NCBI RefSeq assembly: GCF_000419445.1
Contig: NZ_AULK01000001.1
Coordinates: forward strand, 862,862 to 926,861
DNA length: 64,000 nt
Reading direction: 5' to 3'
DNA from: Gryllotalpicola ginsengisoli DSM 22003
GTDB lineage: Bacteria; Actinomycetota; Actinomycetes; Actinomycetales; Microbacteriaceae
This document shows, in pieces, positions 1 through 9,821 of the stretch. A program made the position numbers and the translations under genes. The number at the start of each line of letters is the position of its first letter. The first letter of the stretch is position 1. The notes under the pieces were generated by a model. It made no database searches. It was given only the letters and a program-made list of their open reading frames with translations, and had not been told where the DNA came from.

Positions 1-1040
1 AGGGCTCGGGCGTCGCGGTTGCCGGACGGGTCGGTGCGCAGCTCGCGCGGCAGGGAGAACATCAGGTCCTCCTCGGCGGTCTGCACGGGGGTGACCTCGG
101 TGTAGCCGGCGTCGGCGAGGTCGTCGAGCAACTCCTGCACGAGCACCTCGGGTACGCTGGCACCGCTCGTCACGCCGACGGTCGCGGCACCGTCCAGCCA
201 CTCCTGCTTGACCTCGCTGGCGTAGTCGACGCGGTACGCCGCCTTCGCGCCGTTCTCCAGGGCGACCTCGACGAGACGCACCGAGTTGGAGGAGTTGGCG
301 CTGCCGACCACGATGACGACGTCGGCGTCCTGCGCGACCTTCTTGATCGCGACCTGCCGGTTCTGGGTGGCGTAGCAGATGTCGTCCGAGGGCGGGTCCT
401 GCAGCAGCGGGAAGCGCTCGCGCAGGCGCCGCACCGTCTCCATGGTCTCGTCGACGGAGAGGGTGGTCTGCGACAGCCAGACGACCTTCTCGGGGTCCTT
501 CACCTCGAGGGTCGCCACGTCGGCGGGGCTGTTGACGACCGTGACGTTGTCGGGCGCCTCGCCGGCGGTGCCCTCGACCTCTTCGTGGCCGGTGTGGCCG
601 ATGAGCAGGATCTCGTAGTCGTCGCGGGCGAAGCGCTTGGCCTCGCGGTGCACCTTGGTTACGAGCGGGCAGGTGGCGTCGATGGCCTGCAGTCCGCGCG
701 CCGCGGCGGCGTCGACGACGGAGGGCGCGACCCCGTGGGCGCTGAAGACGACGTGCGCCCCCTCGGGCACCTCGTCGACCTCGTCGACGAAGACCGCGCC
801 CTTCTTCTCCAGGGTGGCCACGACGTGCTTGTTGTGCACGATCTGCTTGCGCACGTAGACGGGCGCGCCGTAGCGCTCGAGCGCTTTTTCCACAGCCACG
901 ACGGCCCGGTCGACTCCTGCACAGTAGCCCCGCGGAGACGCCAGCAGGACCCGCTTCTGTCCGACCACCGGGATATCCTTGAGCCGGCCCGGAGCAGACG
1001 CGACGCGCGGCATGCCCAGGCTGATCGAAGAGTCGCTCAC
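1..1040 (-). CDS. ispH: 4-hydroxy-3-methylbut-2-enyl diphosphate reductase IspH (3' end cut by window)
   Basis: Last step of the MEP isoprenoid pathway: it reduces HMBPP to IPP and DMAPP with a [4Fe-4S] cluster in the cytosol. The translation reads [15 protein letters not shown] (cluster Cys at about residue 40), [11 protein letters not shown] near residue 125 and CYATQNRQ near residue 220, the three cluster-cysteine motifs of the family, and SGASVPE further on. About 346 codons are inside the window, so only a few C-terminal residues are missing. I chose GTG at 1040 because a TAGACT -10 box (1048-1053) lies 7 nt before it, which implies a leaderless mRNA; ATG at 1013 in the same frame is the alternative. 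It diverges from xseA, a neighbourhood common in actinobacteria. Confidence 0.95.
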   Translation of the reverse strand, partial: MSDSSISLGMPRVASAPGRLKDIPVVGQKRVLLASPRGYCAGVDRAVVAVEKALERYGAPVYVRKQIVHNKHVVATLEKKGAVFVDEVDEVPEGAHVVFSAHGVAPSVVDAAAARGLQAIDATCPLVTKVHREAKRFARDDYEILLIGHTGHEEVEGTAGEAPDNVTVVNSPADVATLEVKDPEKVVWLSQTTLSVDETMETVRRLRERFPLLQDPPSDDICYATQNRQVAIKKVAQDADVVIVVGSANSSNSVRLVEVALENGAKAAYRVDYASEVKQEWLDGAATVGVTSGASVPEVLVQELLDDLADAGYTEVTPVQTAEEDLMFSLPRELRTDPSGNRDARA

Positions 1041-1090
1041 GGCGTTCAGTCTAGGTCGCGGGCTCACCACCACCCTGAGAAAGGACGGCG

Positions 1091-2320
1091 ATGTCAGACG
1101 CACCGGCCACGCTCGAGTCGCCGTGGCCCGTACGCCTGCTCTCCACCAAGCTCAAGGAGTACATCGACCGGCTCGGCACGGTGTGGATCGAGGGCGAGCT
1201 CACCCAGTGGAACGTGCGCAACGGCAACGTCTACGGCAAGCTCAAAGACCTCGACCAGGACGTCACGGTCGGCTTCAACCTGTGGTCCAGCGTGTTCGCC
1301 CGCCTCGGGCAGGACTTCTCCCAGGGCGACCGCGTCGTCGCCCTCGTCAAACCCGACTACTGGGTCAAGGGCGGCACCCTCTCGATGGTGGTCTACGACC
1401 TGCGCCACGTGGGCCTCGGCGACCTGCTCGAGCGCCTCGAGCGCCTCAAGCGGCAGCTGGCCGCCGAGGGGCTGTTCGACGCTGCGCGGAAGAAGCCGCT
1501 GCCGTTCCTGCCGCACTTGATCGGGCTGGTCACCGGCCGCGACTCCGACGCGGAGAAAGACGTGAAGAAGAACGCGCTGCTGCGCTGGCCGGCGGTGCGC
1601 TTCCGTACCGTGTACGCGGCGGTGCAGGGCGATCGCTCGGCGGCCGAGGTCACCGCCGCCATCCGTGAGCTCGACGCCGACCCCGAGGTCGACGTGATCA
1701 TCGTCGCCCGCGGCGGCGGCGACTTCCAGAACCTGCTGCCGTTCAGCGACGAGACGCTGGTGCGCACCGCGGCGGCCGCGCAGACGCCCCTCGTCTCGGC
1801 GATCGGCCACGAGGCCGACCGCCCCCTGCTCGACGAGGTCGCCGACCTGCGCGCCTCGACCCCCACCGACGCGGCCAAGAGGGTGGTGCCCGACGTCTCC
1901 GACGAGCTGGTGCGCGTGCAGCAGGCCCGCACCCGCATGCAGCTGCGCGTCACCGGGCTGCTGAACCACGAGATCGACCGGCTCGCGCAGCTGCGCAGCC
2001 GGCCGGCGCTCTCGACCACGAGCTGGATCGTCGACACCCGCGCCGAGGAGCTCACCCGCTACGTCGCCCGCGGCGCCGAGCTCGCCGAGCGTGCGATCGA
2101 GCGGGCCGAGAACACCACCCGCGAGCTCACCGCGCGACTGCGCGCCCTCTCGCCGCAGTCGACCCTCGACCGCGGCTACGCGATCGTGCAGACCGGCGGC
2201 CACGTGGTGAAGAGCACGGATGCCGCGCCCGCCGGCTCCCCGCTCCTGATCACCCTCGCCGACGGCGCCCTCGACGCCGTCTCCTCCGGGCGCCATGCCC
2301 CCTCGAAGGGAGAAAAGTAG
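1091..2320 (+). CDS. xseA: Exodeoxyribonuclease VII large subunit XseA
   Basis: Catalytic subunit of exonuclease VII, which degrades single-stranded DNA in both directions as an XseA-XseB complex. The 409-residue product has the N-terminal OB-fold ([16 protein letters not shown] ... WIEGELTQW, about residues 11-110) and then the Exonuc_VII_L domain with [32 protein letters not shown] and [13 protein letters not shown], followed by the helical C-terminal region. The ATG at 1091 is preceded by an AAAGGA Shine-Dalgarno sequence. The stop abuts the xseB start, which is the usual arrangement and couples the two subunits. Confidence 0.97.
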   Translation: MSDAPATLESPWPVRLLSTKLKEYIDRLGTVWIEGELTQWNVRNGNVYGKLKDLDQDVTVGFNLWSSVFARLGQDFSQGDRVVALVKPDYWVKGGTLSMVVYDLRHVGLGDLLERLERLKRQLAAEGLFDAARKKPLPFLPHLIGLVTGRDSDAEKDVKKNALLRWPAVRFRTVYAAVQGDRSAAEVTAAIRELDADPEVDVIIVARGGGDFQNLLPFSDETLVRTAAAAQTPLVSAIGHEADRPLLDEVADLRASTPTDAAKRVVPDVSDELVRVQQARTRMQLRVTGLLNHEIDRLAQLRSRPALSTTSWIVDTRAEELTRYVARGAELAERAIERAENTTRELTARLRALSPQSTLDRGYAIVQTGGHVVKSTDAAPAGSPLLITLADGALDAVSSGRHAPSKGEK

Positions 2321-2321
2321 A

Positions 2322-2573
2322 ATGAACGCCGTGCCCTCCCCCACCCCCGCCGACGTCGCAGAGCTGACGTACGAGCAGGCCCGCGACGAGCTCGTGCGCG
2401 TCGTCGCCGAGCTCGAGCAGGGCAACGTGAGCCTGGAGCAGTCCCTGGCCCTGTGGGAGCGCGGCGAAGCGCTCGCCCGCCGCTGCGAGGAGTGGCTGAT
2501 CGGGGCGAAGGCCCGCCTCGACGCCGCGCGCAGCGGCCAGAGCCCGGCAGAGGCGGTCGAGTCGGCCGAATGA
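2322..2573 (+). CDS. xseB: Exodeoxyribonuclease VII small subunit XseB
   Basis: Small helical subunit of exonuclease VII; several copies bind one XseA. The 83-residue product contains [20 protein letters not shown] and then [19 protein letters not shown], the two-helix signature of the family. An in-frame ATG at 2295 would overlap the end of xseA, but ATG 2322 lies one base after the xseA stop and follows GAAGGGAGAAAAG, a good ribosome-binding site, so 2322 is preferred. The stop overlaps the next start as ATGA (2570-2573), so the operon is translationally coupled. Confidence 0.95.
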   Translation: MNAVPSPTPADVAELTYEQARDELVRVVAELEQGNVSLEQSLALWERGEALARRCEEWLIGAKARLDAARSGQSPAEAVESAE

Positions 2574-3226
2574 GTGACCACAAGCCGGCCGGTCCGGTCG
2601 TCGCCGAACTCGGGCGTCCCGAGACCCCGGCCGAGACAGCGGCCCGCAAGGCAGAGTCGAGCCGGCTGCACCGCCAGCGGCAGACCATCAACAACCTCGT
2701 CTTCTCGCTCATCGTCACCCTCGGCGTCGTGCTCGTGATCGTGCTGCTCGTGCCGCGCAGCACCCCGCGCGACGCTCTGAAGCCGGTCGACTGGCGCTCC
2801 GTCGCGAGCCAGGGCACCGGCGCCGAGCCCGATCCGCTGCTCGACCCGGATCTGCCGAAGAGCTGGAGCGCCAACGCGGCCGAGCTGCGCGAGAGCGACC
2901 AGTCGGGCGGCGTCGACGTGTGGCACATCGGCTTCATCACGCCGAGCGACCAGTACATCGGCCTCGACCAGGGCTTCAAGGCGAACGACACCTGGATCGC
3001 CGACGAGCTCGATCAGGCGCGCGCCACGGGCGTGCGCACCATCGACGGCGTGAAATGGGTCGTCTACGACAACCGCGACGGTCAGTCGACGACCGACGAG
3101 TTCAGCTACGGCATGGTGGCCACGCACGGCGTGAGCACGGCGGTGCTCGCCGGCACCGCCAAGCCGTCCGAGTTCACGAAGCTGGCCACCGCCCTGGCGG
3201 GCCAGCTGGGCGGGAGCACGAAGTAA
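2570..3226 (+). CDS. DUF4245 family membrane-anchored protein
   Basis: A 218-residue protein of the actinobacterial DUF4245 family; its function is not known. It has a cytoplasmic N-terminus rich in Ala/Arg, one membrane segment (about residues 41-62, [17 protein letters not shown]) and an extracytoplasmic domain containing [25 protein letters not shown] and [10 protein letters not shown]. Start and stop overlap the neighbours as ATGA and TAATG, so it is coupled to xseB and to the carbonic anhydrase. Homologues sit beside xseBA and fumC in other actinobacteria, which suggests a conserved envelope role, but nothing in the sequence says which. Confidence 0.85.
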   Translation: MSDHKPAGPVVAELGRPETPAETAARKAESSRLHRQRQTINNLVFSLIVTLGVVLVIVLLVPRSTPRDALKPVDWRSVASQGTGAEPDPLLDPDLPKSWSANAAELRESDQSGGVDVWHIGFITPSDQYIGLDQGFKANDTWIADELDQARATGVRTIDGVKWVVYDNRDGQSTTDEFSYGMVATHGVSTAVLAGTAKPSEFTKLATALAGQLGGSTK

Positions 3227-3864
3227 TGGCACGCACCACCCCGGCGCAGGCATGGCAGATCCTGCAGGACGGCAATCGGCGTTTCGTCGAGGGCACGCCG
3301 CAGCATCCGCGTCAAGACGTCGAGCGCCGCGGCGACCTCGCCTCGGGCCAGCACCCGGTGGTCGCGATCTTCGGATGCGCCGACTCGCGGCTCGCCGCCG
3401 AGATCATCTTCGACCTCGGGCTGGGCGACGCCTTCGTCGTGCGCAACGCCGGGCAGGTCGCATCCGATTCGGTGCTCGGCTCGCTCGAGTACGCCGTCGG
3501 CGTGCTCGGCGTCTCGCTGATCCTCGTGCTCGGGCACGACGAGTGCGGTGCCGTGCGCGCCGCGATCGACTCGCAGGCGGCGGATGCCGAGGCCCTCAGC
3601 CCCAACATCTCGCAGCTCATCGCGCCCATCGTGCCCGCGGTGCGCCGCGTCGCCCGGGTGCGCGGCGACGAGCCGGTCGACGCCGCGGCGCTCGACGCGC
3701 ACGAGGTGGGCCGCGAGCACCTGCGCGACACCGTCACCGACCTGCTCACCGGCAGCGAGCTGATCAGCCGCAAGGTGGTCGACGGCGAACTGGGCGTGGT
3801 GGGGGCGAACTACCGGCTGCGCGAGGGCACGGCCGTGCCCGACGTGCTGATCGGGCTCTCGTAG
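3226..3864 (+). CDS. Beta-class carbonic anhydrase
   Basis: Interconverts CO2 and bicarbonate in the cytosol with a zinc ion. The 212-residue product has the beta-class zinc motif: Cys51 and the Asp53-Arg55 dyad in GCADSR, then His104 and Cys107 in LGHDECGAV. The length is typical. ATG 3226 overlaps the DUF4245 stop as TAATG, so the gene lies inside the xseA-fumC operon. In mycobacteria glpX lies near fumC; here the carbonic anhydrase directly precedes fumC, which could link bicarbonate supply to carboxylation in central metabolism (inference). Confidence 0.93.
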   Translation: MARTTPAQAWQILQDGNRRFVEGTPQHPRQDVERRGDLASGQHPVVAIFGCADSRLAAEIIFDLGLGDAFVVRNAGQVASDSVLGSLEYAVGVLGVSLILVLGHDECGAVRAAIDSQAADAEALSPNISQLIAPIVPAVRRVARVRGDEPVDAAALDAHEVGREHLRDTVTDLLTGSELISRKVVDGELGVVGANYRLREGTAVPDVLIGLS

Positions 3865-3933
3865 CCGCAAGGAACACGAGCGCGGGGCATCCGCCCCGTA
3901 CGACGAAGGAAAGCGAAGAAGGAACACAGAGAA

Positions 3934-5334
3934 GTGGCCAGCGAAACGGATATCGAGTACCGCATCGAGCACGACACGATGGGCGAGGTGAGGGTCCCCA
4001 AGGACGCCCTCTACGCCGCCCAGACGCAGCGGGCCGTCGAGAACTTTCCGATCTCGGGCACGGGTCTCGAGCCGGCGCAGATCGCGGCGCTGGCCCGGAT
4101 CAAGAAGGCGGCCGCACTGGCCAACAAGGAGCTCGGCACGCTCGCCCCCGAGATCGCCGACGCGATCGCGTGGGCCGCCGACGAGGTGATCGCGGGCAAG
4201 CACGACGGCGAGTTCCCGGTCGACGTGTACCAGACCGGCTCCGGCACCTCGTCGAACATGAACATGAACGAGGTGCTCGCCACCCTGGCCGGCCGCCGGC
4301 TCGGCAGCCCGGTGCACCCGAACGACCACGTGAACGCGTCGCAGTCCTCCAACGACGTGTTCCCCACCTCGGTGCACATCGCCGTCACCAGCGCGCTGAT
4401 CGACCAGCTCATCCCCGCCCTCGACCACCTCGCGGTGGCCCTCGAGGAGAAGGCGGAGCTGTGGAAGGACGCGGTGAAGTCGGGCCGCACCCACTTGATG
4501 GACGCGACGCCCGTCACCCTCGGGCAGGAGTTCGGCGGATACGCCGCGCAGGTCCGCTACGGCATCGAGCGGGTGCGCGCCGCGCTGCCGCGCGTGGCCG
4601 AGGTCCCGCTCGGCGGCACCGCCGTGGGCACGGGCATCAACACTCCGAAGGGCTTCCCGCAGAAGGTGATCCAGCTCATCGTCGACGACACCGAGCTGCC
4701 CATCACTGAGGCGCGCGACCACTTCGAGGCCCAGGCCAACCGAGACGGGCTCGTCGAGGCGTCCGGCGCGCTGCGCACCATCGCGGTGTCGCTGACGAAG
4801 ATCAGCAACGACCTGCGCTGGATGGGCTCCGGTCCCAACACGGGCCTCGGCGAGCTGCACATCCCCGACCTGCAGCCGGGCTCGTCGATCATGCCGGGCA
4901 AGGTCAACCCCGTCATCCCCGAGGCGACGCTGATGGTCGCGAGCCGCGTGATCGGCAACGACGCGACCATCGCGTGGAGCGGAGCATCCGGCGCGTTCGA
5001 GCTGAACGTCGCGATCCCCGTGATGGGGTCGGCGCTGCTCGAGTCGATCCGGCTGCTGTCGAACGTCACCCGCGCGCTCGCCGACAAGACCATCCGCGGC
5101 CTCGAGGCGAACCTCGACCGCGCCCGCGCGCTGGCCGAATCGTCGCCGTCGATCGTGACGCCGCTGAACAAGATCATCGGCTACGAGGCCGCGGCGAAGA
5201 TCGCCAAGCACGCGGTCGCCGAGGGCATCACGATCCGCGAGGCGGTCGTCGCGCTCGGCTACGTCGAGCGGGGCGAGATCACGGAGGAGCAGCTCGACGA
5301 GAAGCTCGACGTGCTGAGCATGACCCACCCGTAG
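3934..5334 (+). CDS. fumC: Class II fumarate hydratase FumC
   Basis: Iron-independent fumarase of the TCA cycle: fumarate plus water gives L-malate. The 466-residue product has the fumarase/aspartase signature [11 protein letters not shown] at about residues 317-327, the active-site [15 protein letters not shown] region near residue 130, and [15 protein letters not shown]. The GTG start at 3934 follows a purine-rich stretch (AAGGAACACAGAGAA). A 69-bp gap separates it from the carbonic anhydrase. A strong hairpin terminator follows and faces the convergent phoH gene. Confidence 0.96.
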   Translation: MASETDIEYRIEHDTMGEVRVPKDALYAAQTQRAVENFPISGTGLEPAQIAALARIKKAAALANKELGTLAPEIADAIAWAADEVIAGKHDGEFPVDVYQTGSGTSSNMNMNEVLATLAGRRLGSPVHPNDHVNASQSSNDVFPTSVHIAVTSALIDQLIPALDHLAVALEEKAELWKDAVKSGRTHLMDATPVTLGQEFGGYAAQVRYGIERVRAALPRVAEVPLGGTAVGTGINTPKGFPQKVIQLIVDDTELPITEARDHFEAQANRDGLVEASGALRTIAVSLTKISNDLRWMGSGPNTGLGELHIPDLQPGSSIMPGKVNPVIPEATLMVASRVIGNDATIAWSGASGAFELNVAIPVMGSALLESIRLLSNVTRALADKTIRGLEANLDRARALAESSPSIVTPLNKIIGYEAAAKIAKHAVAEGITIREAVVALGYVERGEITEEQLDEKLDVLSMTHP

Positions 5335-5352
5335 CATCCGCCCGCGACAGGA

Positions 5353-5384
5353 GAAGGCCCCGCGGCGTGAGGCGCGGGGCCTTC
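5353..5384 (+). terminator. Hairpin terminator shared by convergent fumC and phoH
   Basis: A perfect 12-bp stem (GAAGGCCCCGCG at 5353-5364 with CGCGGGGCCTTC at 5373-5384) closes an 8-nt loop in the 65-bp gap between convergent genes. The arm sequences end in TTC and GAA, so it can serve either strand, although there is no long U tract. Confidence 0.8.
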
Positions 5385-5399
5385 CTCGCTCGTGGTCCC

Positions 5400-6743
5400 C
5401 TACTCCAGCAGCTCGGTGACCAGTGCCGAGATCGCCGACCGCTCGGAGCGGGTGAGCGTGATGTGGCCGAACAGCGGGTGGCCCTTCAGCGTCTCGATGA
5501 CGGCGGCGACGCCGTCGTGGCGCCCGACCCGCAGATTGTCGCGCTGCGCCACGTCGTGGGTGAGCACCACCCGCGAGTTCTGGCCGACACGGGAGAGCAC
5601 CGTGAGCAGCACGTTGCGCTCGAGCGACTGCGCCTCGTCGACGATCACGAACGCGTCGTGCAGCGAGCGGCCGCGGATGTGCGTCAGCGGCAGCACCTCG
5701 AGGATGCCCCGCTCGACGACCTCGTCGAGGACGTTGTCGGAGACGAGTGCGCCGAGGGTGTCGAACACCGCCTGGCCCCAGGGGTTCATCTTCTCCTGCT
5801 GGTCGCCCGGCAGGTAGCCGAGCTCCTGCCCGCCGACGGCGAACAGCGGCCGGAAGACCATGATCTTCTTGTGCTGCTGCCGCTCGAGCACCGCCTCGAG
5901 GCCGGCGCACAGGGCGAGGGCGCTCTTGCCGGTGCCGGCCCGGCCGCCGAGGGACACGATGCCGACCTCGGGGTCGAGCAGCATGTCGATCGCGAGCCGC
6001 TGCTCGGCCGAGCGGCCGTGCAGGCCGAAGACGTCGCGGTCGCCGCGCACGAGACGGATGGCGCCTTCCCCGGTGACCCGCCCCAGTGCGGAACCGCGCT
6101 CGGAGTGGATGATGAGGCTCGTGTTGACCGGCAGCCCGTCGACGGTGTCGGTCTCGAGCGATTCGTGCTCGTAGAGCGCGGCCATCTCGGTGGCCGAGAG
6201 GTCGATGTCGGCCATGCCGGTGTAGCCCGAGTCGACGGCCAGCTCGGCCCGGTACTCCTCCGCGGCGAGGCCGATCGAGGACGCCTTGACGCGCATGGGC
6301 AGGTCCTTCGACACCACCGTCACGTCGAGCCCGTCGTTGGAGAGGTTCATCGCGACCGCGAGGATGCGCGAGTCGTTGTCGCCGAGCTGCATGCCCGACG
6401 GCAGCACGGTCATGTTCGAGTGGTTGAGCTCCACCCGAAGCGATCCCCCGTCGCCCACCGGCACCGGGAAGTCGAGCCTGCCGTTCTCCACGCGCAGATC
6501 GTCGAGGAACCGCAGCGCCTGGCGGGCGAAGTACCCGATCTCGGGGTCGTGCCGCTTGCCCTCGAGCTCGCTGATGACCACGACCGGGATCACGACCGAG
6601 TGCTCGGCGAAGCGGAAGATCGCCCGCGGATCCGAGAGCAGCACAGACGTGTCGAGAACGTATGTCTTCTCCGTCTGGCGGGTGAGCCCCGGAACCTCCC
6701 CCTTCTCGTGCGATGCCGGCTGTCTGGTCGAAACTGAAGCCAC
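5400..6743 (-). CDS. PIN domain - PhoH-like ATPase (PhoH2 type)
   Basis: An about 447-residue fusion of an N-terminal PIN ribonuclease domain ([13 protein letters not shown], acidic residue Asp31; [10 protein letters not shown] further on) with a C-terminal PhoH P-loop ATPase (Walker [11 protein letters not shown] near residue 265, Walker [12 protein letters not shown]). Mycobacterial PhoH2 proteins of this layout are reported to unwind and cleave RNA. The open frame extends upstream, but GTG 6743 (or GTG 6749) is the likely start because GGGAG precedes it and residues upstream have no family match. The leader upstream (6782-6838) can fold as an H-type pseudoknot. It is convergent with fumC across a shared hairpin. 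Confidence 0.9.
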   Translation of the reverse strand: MASVSTRQPASHEKGEVPGLTRQTEKTYVLDTSVLLSDPRAIFRFAEHSVVIPVVVISELEGKRHDPEIGYFARQALRFLDDLRVENGRLDFPVPVGDGGSLRVELNHSNMTVLPSGMQLGDNDSRILAVAMNLSNDGLDVTVVSKDLPMRVKASSIGLAAEEYRAELAVDSGYTGMADIDLSATEMAALYEHESLETDTVDGLPVNTSLIIHSERGSALGRVTGEGAIRLVRGDRDVFGLHGRSAEQRLAIDMLLDPEVGIVSLGGRAGTGKSALALCAGLEAVLERQQHKKIMVFRPLFAVGGQELGYLPGDQQEKMNPWGQAVFDTLGALVSDNVLDEVVERGILEVLPLTHIRGRSLHDAFVIVDEAQSLERNVLLTVLSRVGQNSRVVLTHDVAQRDNLRVGRHDGVAAVIETLKGHPLFGHITLTRSERSAISALVTELLE

Positions 6744-6781
6744 AACCACTCCCGTCCGACGCGACCCCTGGGCCGCGCTCG

Positions 6782-6838
6782 GTTCACTGTTCTGGCGAAG
6801 TGGCCGTAAGGATCGCGAAGTGAACTTATGTGGCCACT
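6782..6838 (-). promoter_or_regulatory. Candidate pseudoknot in the phoH 5' leader
   Basis: Read on the minus strand, AGTGGCC (6838-6832), GTTCACT (6825-6819), GGCCACT (6805-6799) and AGTGAAC (6788-6782) follow one another. These form two perfect 7-bp stems in interleaved order, the geometry of an H-type pseudoknot, ending about 40 nt before the phoH start. The arms could instead be two protein-binding dyads. The rest of 6839-6930 holds TTAC-N6-GTAA (near 6880-6893) and a GTTACA copy but no clear promoter. Confidence 0.35.
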
Positions 6839-6936
6839 CCGACCGGGCGCCGTGCCCGATGCGGTACAAGTTACGTCGGTGTAATTCGATCCGCCAGCCC
6901 CGACACGCGACGTTTTTGTTACACCCGCATTAACGG

Positions 6937-6967
6937 GCGAGACGGATGCTGCGCAGCATCCGTCGCC
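6937..6967 (-). terminator. Candidate terminator after the class V aminotransferase
   Basis: A perfect 24-bp palindrome (GACGGATGCTGC/GCAGCATCCGTC, 6941-6964) lies 10 nt downstream of the minus-strand gene ending at 6977. It contains two inverted copies of the window-wide GCATCCG heptamer. No U tract follows, so the terminator role is an inference from position. Confidence 0.4.
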
Positions 6968-6976
6968 CACCTCTCG

Positions 6977-8092
6977 TCAGTACGCGCTGCCGTACGACGT
7001 GAACGCGCCGCGCAGCATGCCGAGCGTCTCCTCGCTCGTCGCCGCGTGCACGCTGAGCCGCACGGCGCCGCCACGCGTCGTCGCCGTGATGCCGTGGTTG
7101 AACAGCGATGCGGTGAGCCGGGTGAGCGCCTCGGGCTCGGGCTCCAGCACGACGATGCCGGCGCGCTCGTTGACCGCCCGGGAGGAGGCGACGTAGATGC
7201 TGAACTCGTCGCACAGTTCGAGCACCCGGGCGACGCCCTCGGCGACGGCCGCGTTGATGGCGGGCACCCCGACCGCGGCGATCTCCTCGAGCGCGGCAGC
7301 CAGGCACGCCTGGGCGACCCGGTCGGGGTGGCTCACGGTGAACGCCCTCGCCGCGTGCGCCGGGGGCACGAGCATGTCGTACGGCTCGGCGACGTCGGTG
7401 CCGACCCAGCCCGAGAAGACCGGGGTGAGCGCGCCGAGAGCCCGCTCGCTGAGCGCGAGGAACCCGGTGCCCCACCCGGCGCGCACCCACTTCTGGCCGC
7501 CGGTCGCGAGCACGTCGACGACCTCCCACGGGGCGTCGACGACGCCGAAGCCCTGGATCGCGTCGACGATGAGCAGCCGGTCGCCGATCACCTGGCGGAT
7601 GCCGTCGAGGTCGGCGACGTAGCCGGTGCGCGAGTCGACGAGACTGACGGCGACCGCGACGACGTCGTCGGTGAGCTGCTCGCGCAGCTCGCTCGGGGTC
7701 ACCTTGCCGTGGGCGGTGCCGAGCCACACCGGCTCGAGCACGTGCAGCGCCTCGGCCGCCCGCTGCGCGGCGAAGGGCAGCGCCGGGAACTCGGCGGGAG
7801 ACAGCAGCACCTTGCCCGTGAGCCCGAACATCACCTGCATCAGCGCCTGCGACGTCGACGGCTGGAAGGCGATCCGGTCGGCGGGGAACCCGGTGAGGGC
7901 GGATGCCGCGGCGCGCACCCGCTCGTCCTCGTGCGCGAGGCTCGCCAGCGACCCGAACCGGGCCCGGGCGAAGATGTCGGCGGTCGCGTGGAGCTCGCCC
8001 TGCACGGCCCGCGAGATCGGCCCGACCCGCCCGTAGTCGAGGTAACCCGGCTCTTCCAGGAACCCCGCTCGGTAATCGTCGATGTCAGTCAC
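6977..8092 (-). CDS. Class V aminotransferase-fold PLP enzyme
   Basis: A 371-residue fold-type I PLP enzyme of the class V aminotransferase/cysteine desulfurase superfamily. The lysine expected to bind PLP is in LATGGQKWVRAGWGTGF; FQPSTSQALMQVMFG gives the phosphate-binding region and LLIVDAIQGFGVVD the pyridine-contacting Asp. No Fe-S assembly genes are nearby and there is no desulfurase active-site cysteine loop that I can recognise, so the substrate is unknown. GTG 8092 is preceded by GGGAGG. It is followed by a palindrome and then phoH on the same strand. Confidence 0.85.
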   Translation of the reverse strand: MTDIDDYRAGFLEEPGYLDYGRVGPISRAVQGELHATADIFARARFGSLASLAHEDERVRAAASALTGFPADRIAFQPSTSQALMQVMFGLTGKVLLSPAEFPALPFAAQRAAEALHVLEPVWLGTAHGKVTPSELREQLTDDVVAVAVSLVDSRTGYVADLDGIRQVIGDRLLIVDAIQGFGVVDAPWEVVDVLATGGQKWVRAGWGTGFLALSERALGALTPVFSGWVGTDVAEPYDMLVPPAHAARAFTVSHPDRVAQACLAAALEEIAAVGVPAINAAVAEGVARVLELCDEFSIYVASSRAVNERAGIVVLEPEPEALTRLTASLFNHGITATTRGGAVRLSVHAATSEETLGMLRGAFTSYGSAY

Positions 8093-8202
8093 AGATGCCT
8101 CCCAGCGATGATTGTGCCGGAACCCATGGCAGCCGACCTAACCGGGGGCGGGGGCGCGGTGTCAGACACCCGTCGCCACTGCGTCGCCGGGCCGCGCGCG
8201 TC

Positions 8203-8997
8203 TCAGCCGCCGTACCTGCGCTCGCGCCGGGTGTAGTCGCGCAGCGCGCGCAGGAAGTCGACCTCGCGCAGGTCGGGGCCGAGCGCCTCGACGAAGTAGA
8301 ACTCGCTGTGCGCGCTCTGCCACAGCATGAAGTCCGAGAGGCGCTGCTCGCCGGAGGTGCGGATCACCAGGTCGGGGTCGGGCTGGCCGCCGGTGTACAG
8401 GTGCTCGCCGATCAGGTCGGGCGTGAGCGTCTCGGCCAGGTCCTCGAGGCTGCGGCCGGCGGCGTGGTGCTCGGCGACGATGGCGCGCATCGCATCCGTG
8501 ATCTCCTTGCGGCCGCCGTAGCCGACGGCGAGGTTGACGTGCAGGCCCGGCTTGTCGCGGCTGGCCTGCTCGGCGGTGCGCAGCGCCTCGGCCAGCTCGT
8601 CCGGCAGCCCCGCGTACGACCCGACGTGCTGCACCCGCCAGTCGCGATACCCCGACAGGTCGAGGGCGAGCTCGCCGATGATGCGCATCAGCGCGTCGAG
8701 CTCGGCGCTGGAGCGGTTGCTCAGATTGTCGGAGGACAGCAGGTAGAGCGTGACGACACGGATGCCGAGCTCGTCGCACCACTCGACGAACTCGATCATC
8801 TTCGCCGCGCCGGCCCGGTGGCCGTGCTCCGCCGTGGAGTAGCCCAGCTGCCTCGCCCAGCGCCGGTTGCCGTCGATGATCATGGCGACGTGATGCGGCA
8901 GGGCGTCGGGGCCGACGGCGGCGAGCTCGCGGCGCAGTCGTTTCTGGTAAAGCCCGTAGAGAAGCCCGCGTCCCACCGCACCGCGTCGCTCACTCAC
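8203..8997 (-). CDS. uppS: Isoprenyl transferase (UppS / cis-prenyltransferase family)
   Basis: Condenses IPP onto allylic diphosphates to make cis-polyprenyl diphosphates, the lipid carriers of wall synthesis. The 264-residue product has HVAMIIDGNRRWAR with the catalytic Asp, LYLLSSDNLSNRS, VNLAVGYGGRKE and DLVIRTSGEQRLSDFMLWQ, all family signatures. By position beside trhA and mca it corresponds to the mycobacterial short-chain Z-farnesyl synthase locus, so the chain length cannot be read from sequence. GTG 8997 has a TAAGTT -10 box (9004-9009) 6 nt upstream and is probably leaderless. It diverges from trhA. Confidence 0.93.
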   Translation of the reverse strand: MSERRGAVGRGLLYGLYQKRLRRELAAVGPDALPHHVAMIIDGNRRWARQLGYSTAEHGHRAGAAKMIEFVEWCDELGIRVVTLYLLSSDNLSNRSSAELDALMRIIGELALDLSGYRDWRVQHVGSYAGLPDELAEALRTAEQASRDKPGLHVNLAVGYGGRKEITDAMRAIVAEHHAAGRSLEDLAETLTPDLIGEHLYTGGQPDPDLVIRTSGEQRLSDFMLWQSAHSEFYFVEALGPDLREVDFLRALRDYTRRERRYGG

Positions 8998-9003
8998 AGG
9001 CCC

Positions 9004-9016
9004 AACTTACTAGGCT
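9004..9016. promoter_or_regulatory. Back-to-back -10 boxes for uppS (-) and trhA (+)
   Basis: The 25-bp gap between the two start codons holds TAAGTT on the minus strand (9004-9009) and TAGGCT on the plus strand (9011-9016), one base apart, each 6 nt before its start codon. Both transcripts would be leaderless and compete for polymerase at one melted site. Confidence 0.6.
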
Positions 9017-9022
9017 GCCGAA

Positions 9023-9727
9023 ATGACGACCGCAGCTCAGGGCCCCTCCCCCGCCCTCATCGACGTCAAGCCGAGCTGGCGCGGCTGGATCCACGCCGCG
9101 ACCACGCCCGTCACCGTCGCCGCCGGCATCGTGCTGATCTGCCTGGCGCACGGCGCGGCCGCCAAGACCGGCGCCGCGATCTTCATGGCGACCTCGATCG
9201 TCCTGTTCGGCAATTCGGCGCTGTACCACCGCTTCAACTGGAGCCCGCCCGTCAAGCTGACGCTGAAACGCGTCGACCACGCCAACATCTTCCTGCTCAT
9301 CGCCGGCACCTACACGCCGGCTGCGCTCACCATGCTGCCGCTCGTGTGGCAGGGCGCCCTCGTGCTCTCGGTGGTCTGGGCCGGCGCGCTCGCCGGCGTC
9401 TTCTTCCGCATCTTCTGGATCACCGCGCCGCGCTGGCTGTACGTGCCGCTCTACCTCGTGCTCGGTTGGGTGGGCGTCGCGGTGTGCGCCGCCACCGGGT
9501 TCAACCCGTTCGTGACGCCCGCCGCGATCGCGGCCGGCATCCTGATCGGGGTCGGGGGCCTGAGCTACATGCTCGGCGCCGTGGTCTACGGCTTCAAGTG
9601 GCCCGGCCGCACAGCGACGCGCTTCGGCTTCCACGAGGTCTTCCACGCGCTCACGGCCGTCTCGTTCTCCTGCCACTGGGCCGCGATGCTCGTGCTGGCG
9701 CTGGATCCTCCGTTCAACGCTGGTTAG
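9023..9727 (+). CDS. trhA: Hemolysin III / TrhA family membrane protein
   Basis: A 234-residue seven-helix membrane protein of the hemolysin III/PAQR superfamily. The superfamily metal-site residues are visible: Ser and His in GNSALYHRF, Asp-His in RVDHANIFLLIAGTYTP, and the two late histidines of FGFHEVFHAL. Bacterial members are linked to membrane lipid homeostasis; the haemolysis name is historical. ATG 9023 lies 6 nt after a TAGGCT -10 box. A hairpin at 9781-9801 follows. Confidence 0.92.
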   Translation: MTTAAQGPSPALIDVKPSWRGWIHAATTPVTVAAGIVLICLAHGAAAKTGAAIFMATSIVLFGNSALYHRFNWSPPVKLTLKRVDHANIFLLIAGTYTPAALTMLPLVWQGALVLSVVWAGALAGVFFRIFWITAPRWLYVPLYLVLGWVGVAVCAATGFNPFVTPAAIAAGILIGVGGLSYMLGAVVYGFKWPGRTATRFGFHEVFHALTAVSFSCHWAAMLVLALDPPFNAG

Positions 9728-9780
9728 CGCGCCGGTCCCCGCCCGGCGCGGCGCGGTCGACCCCGGCAGTCCATGCCTTC

Positions 9781-9801
9781 GGCGGCGAACAAGTCGCCGC
9801 C
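9781..9801 (+). terminator. Hairpin between trhA and the convergent small membrane gene
   Basis: A perfect 8-bp stem (GGCGGCGA/TCGCCGCC) with a 5-nt loop in the 94-bp convergent gap. There is no long U tract. It could end transcription from either side. Confidence 0.5.
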
Positions 9802-9821
9802 TCTAAGAGCGTCTTGCGGCC

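Noticed and set aside
3106..5910. A 934-codon minus-strand frame across carbonic anhydrase, fumC and the phoH 3' end
   Set aside because: Antisense to three genes with clear family motifs, and its composition is that of a shadow frame.
6869..6970. Extended N-terminus of the PhoH protein starting near 6869
   Set aside because: The added residues have no family similarity, lie over the structured leader, and a GTG with GGGAG is available at 6743.
6977..8092. Cysteine desulfurase (IscS/SufS) identity for the class V enzyme
   Set aside because: The catalytic cysteine loop is not recognisable and no Fe-S assembly genes are adjacent.
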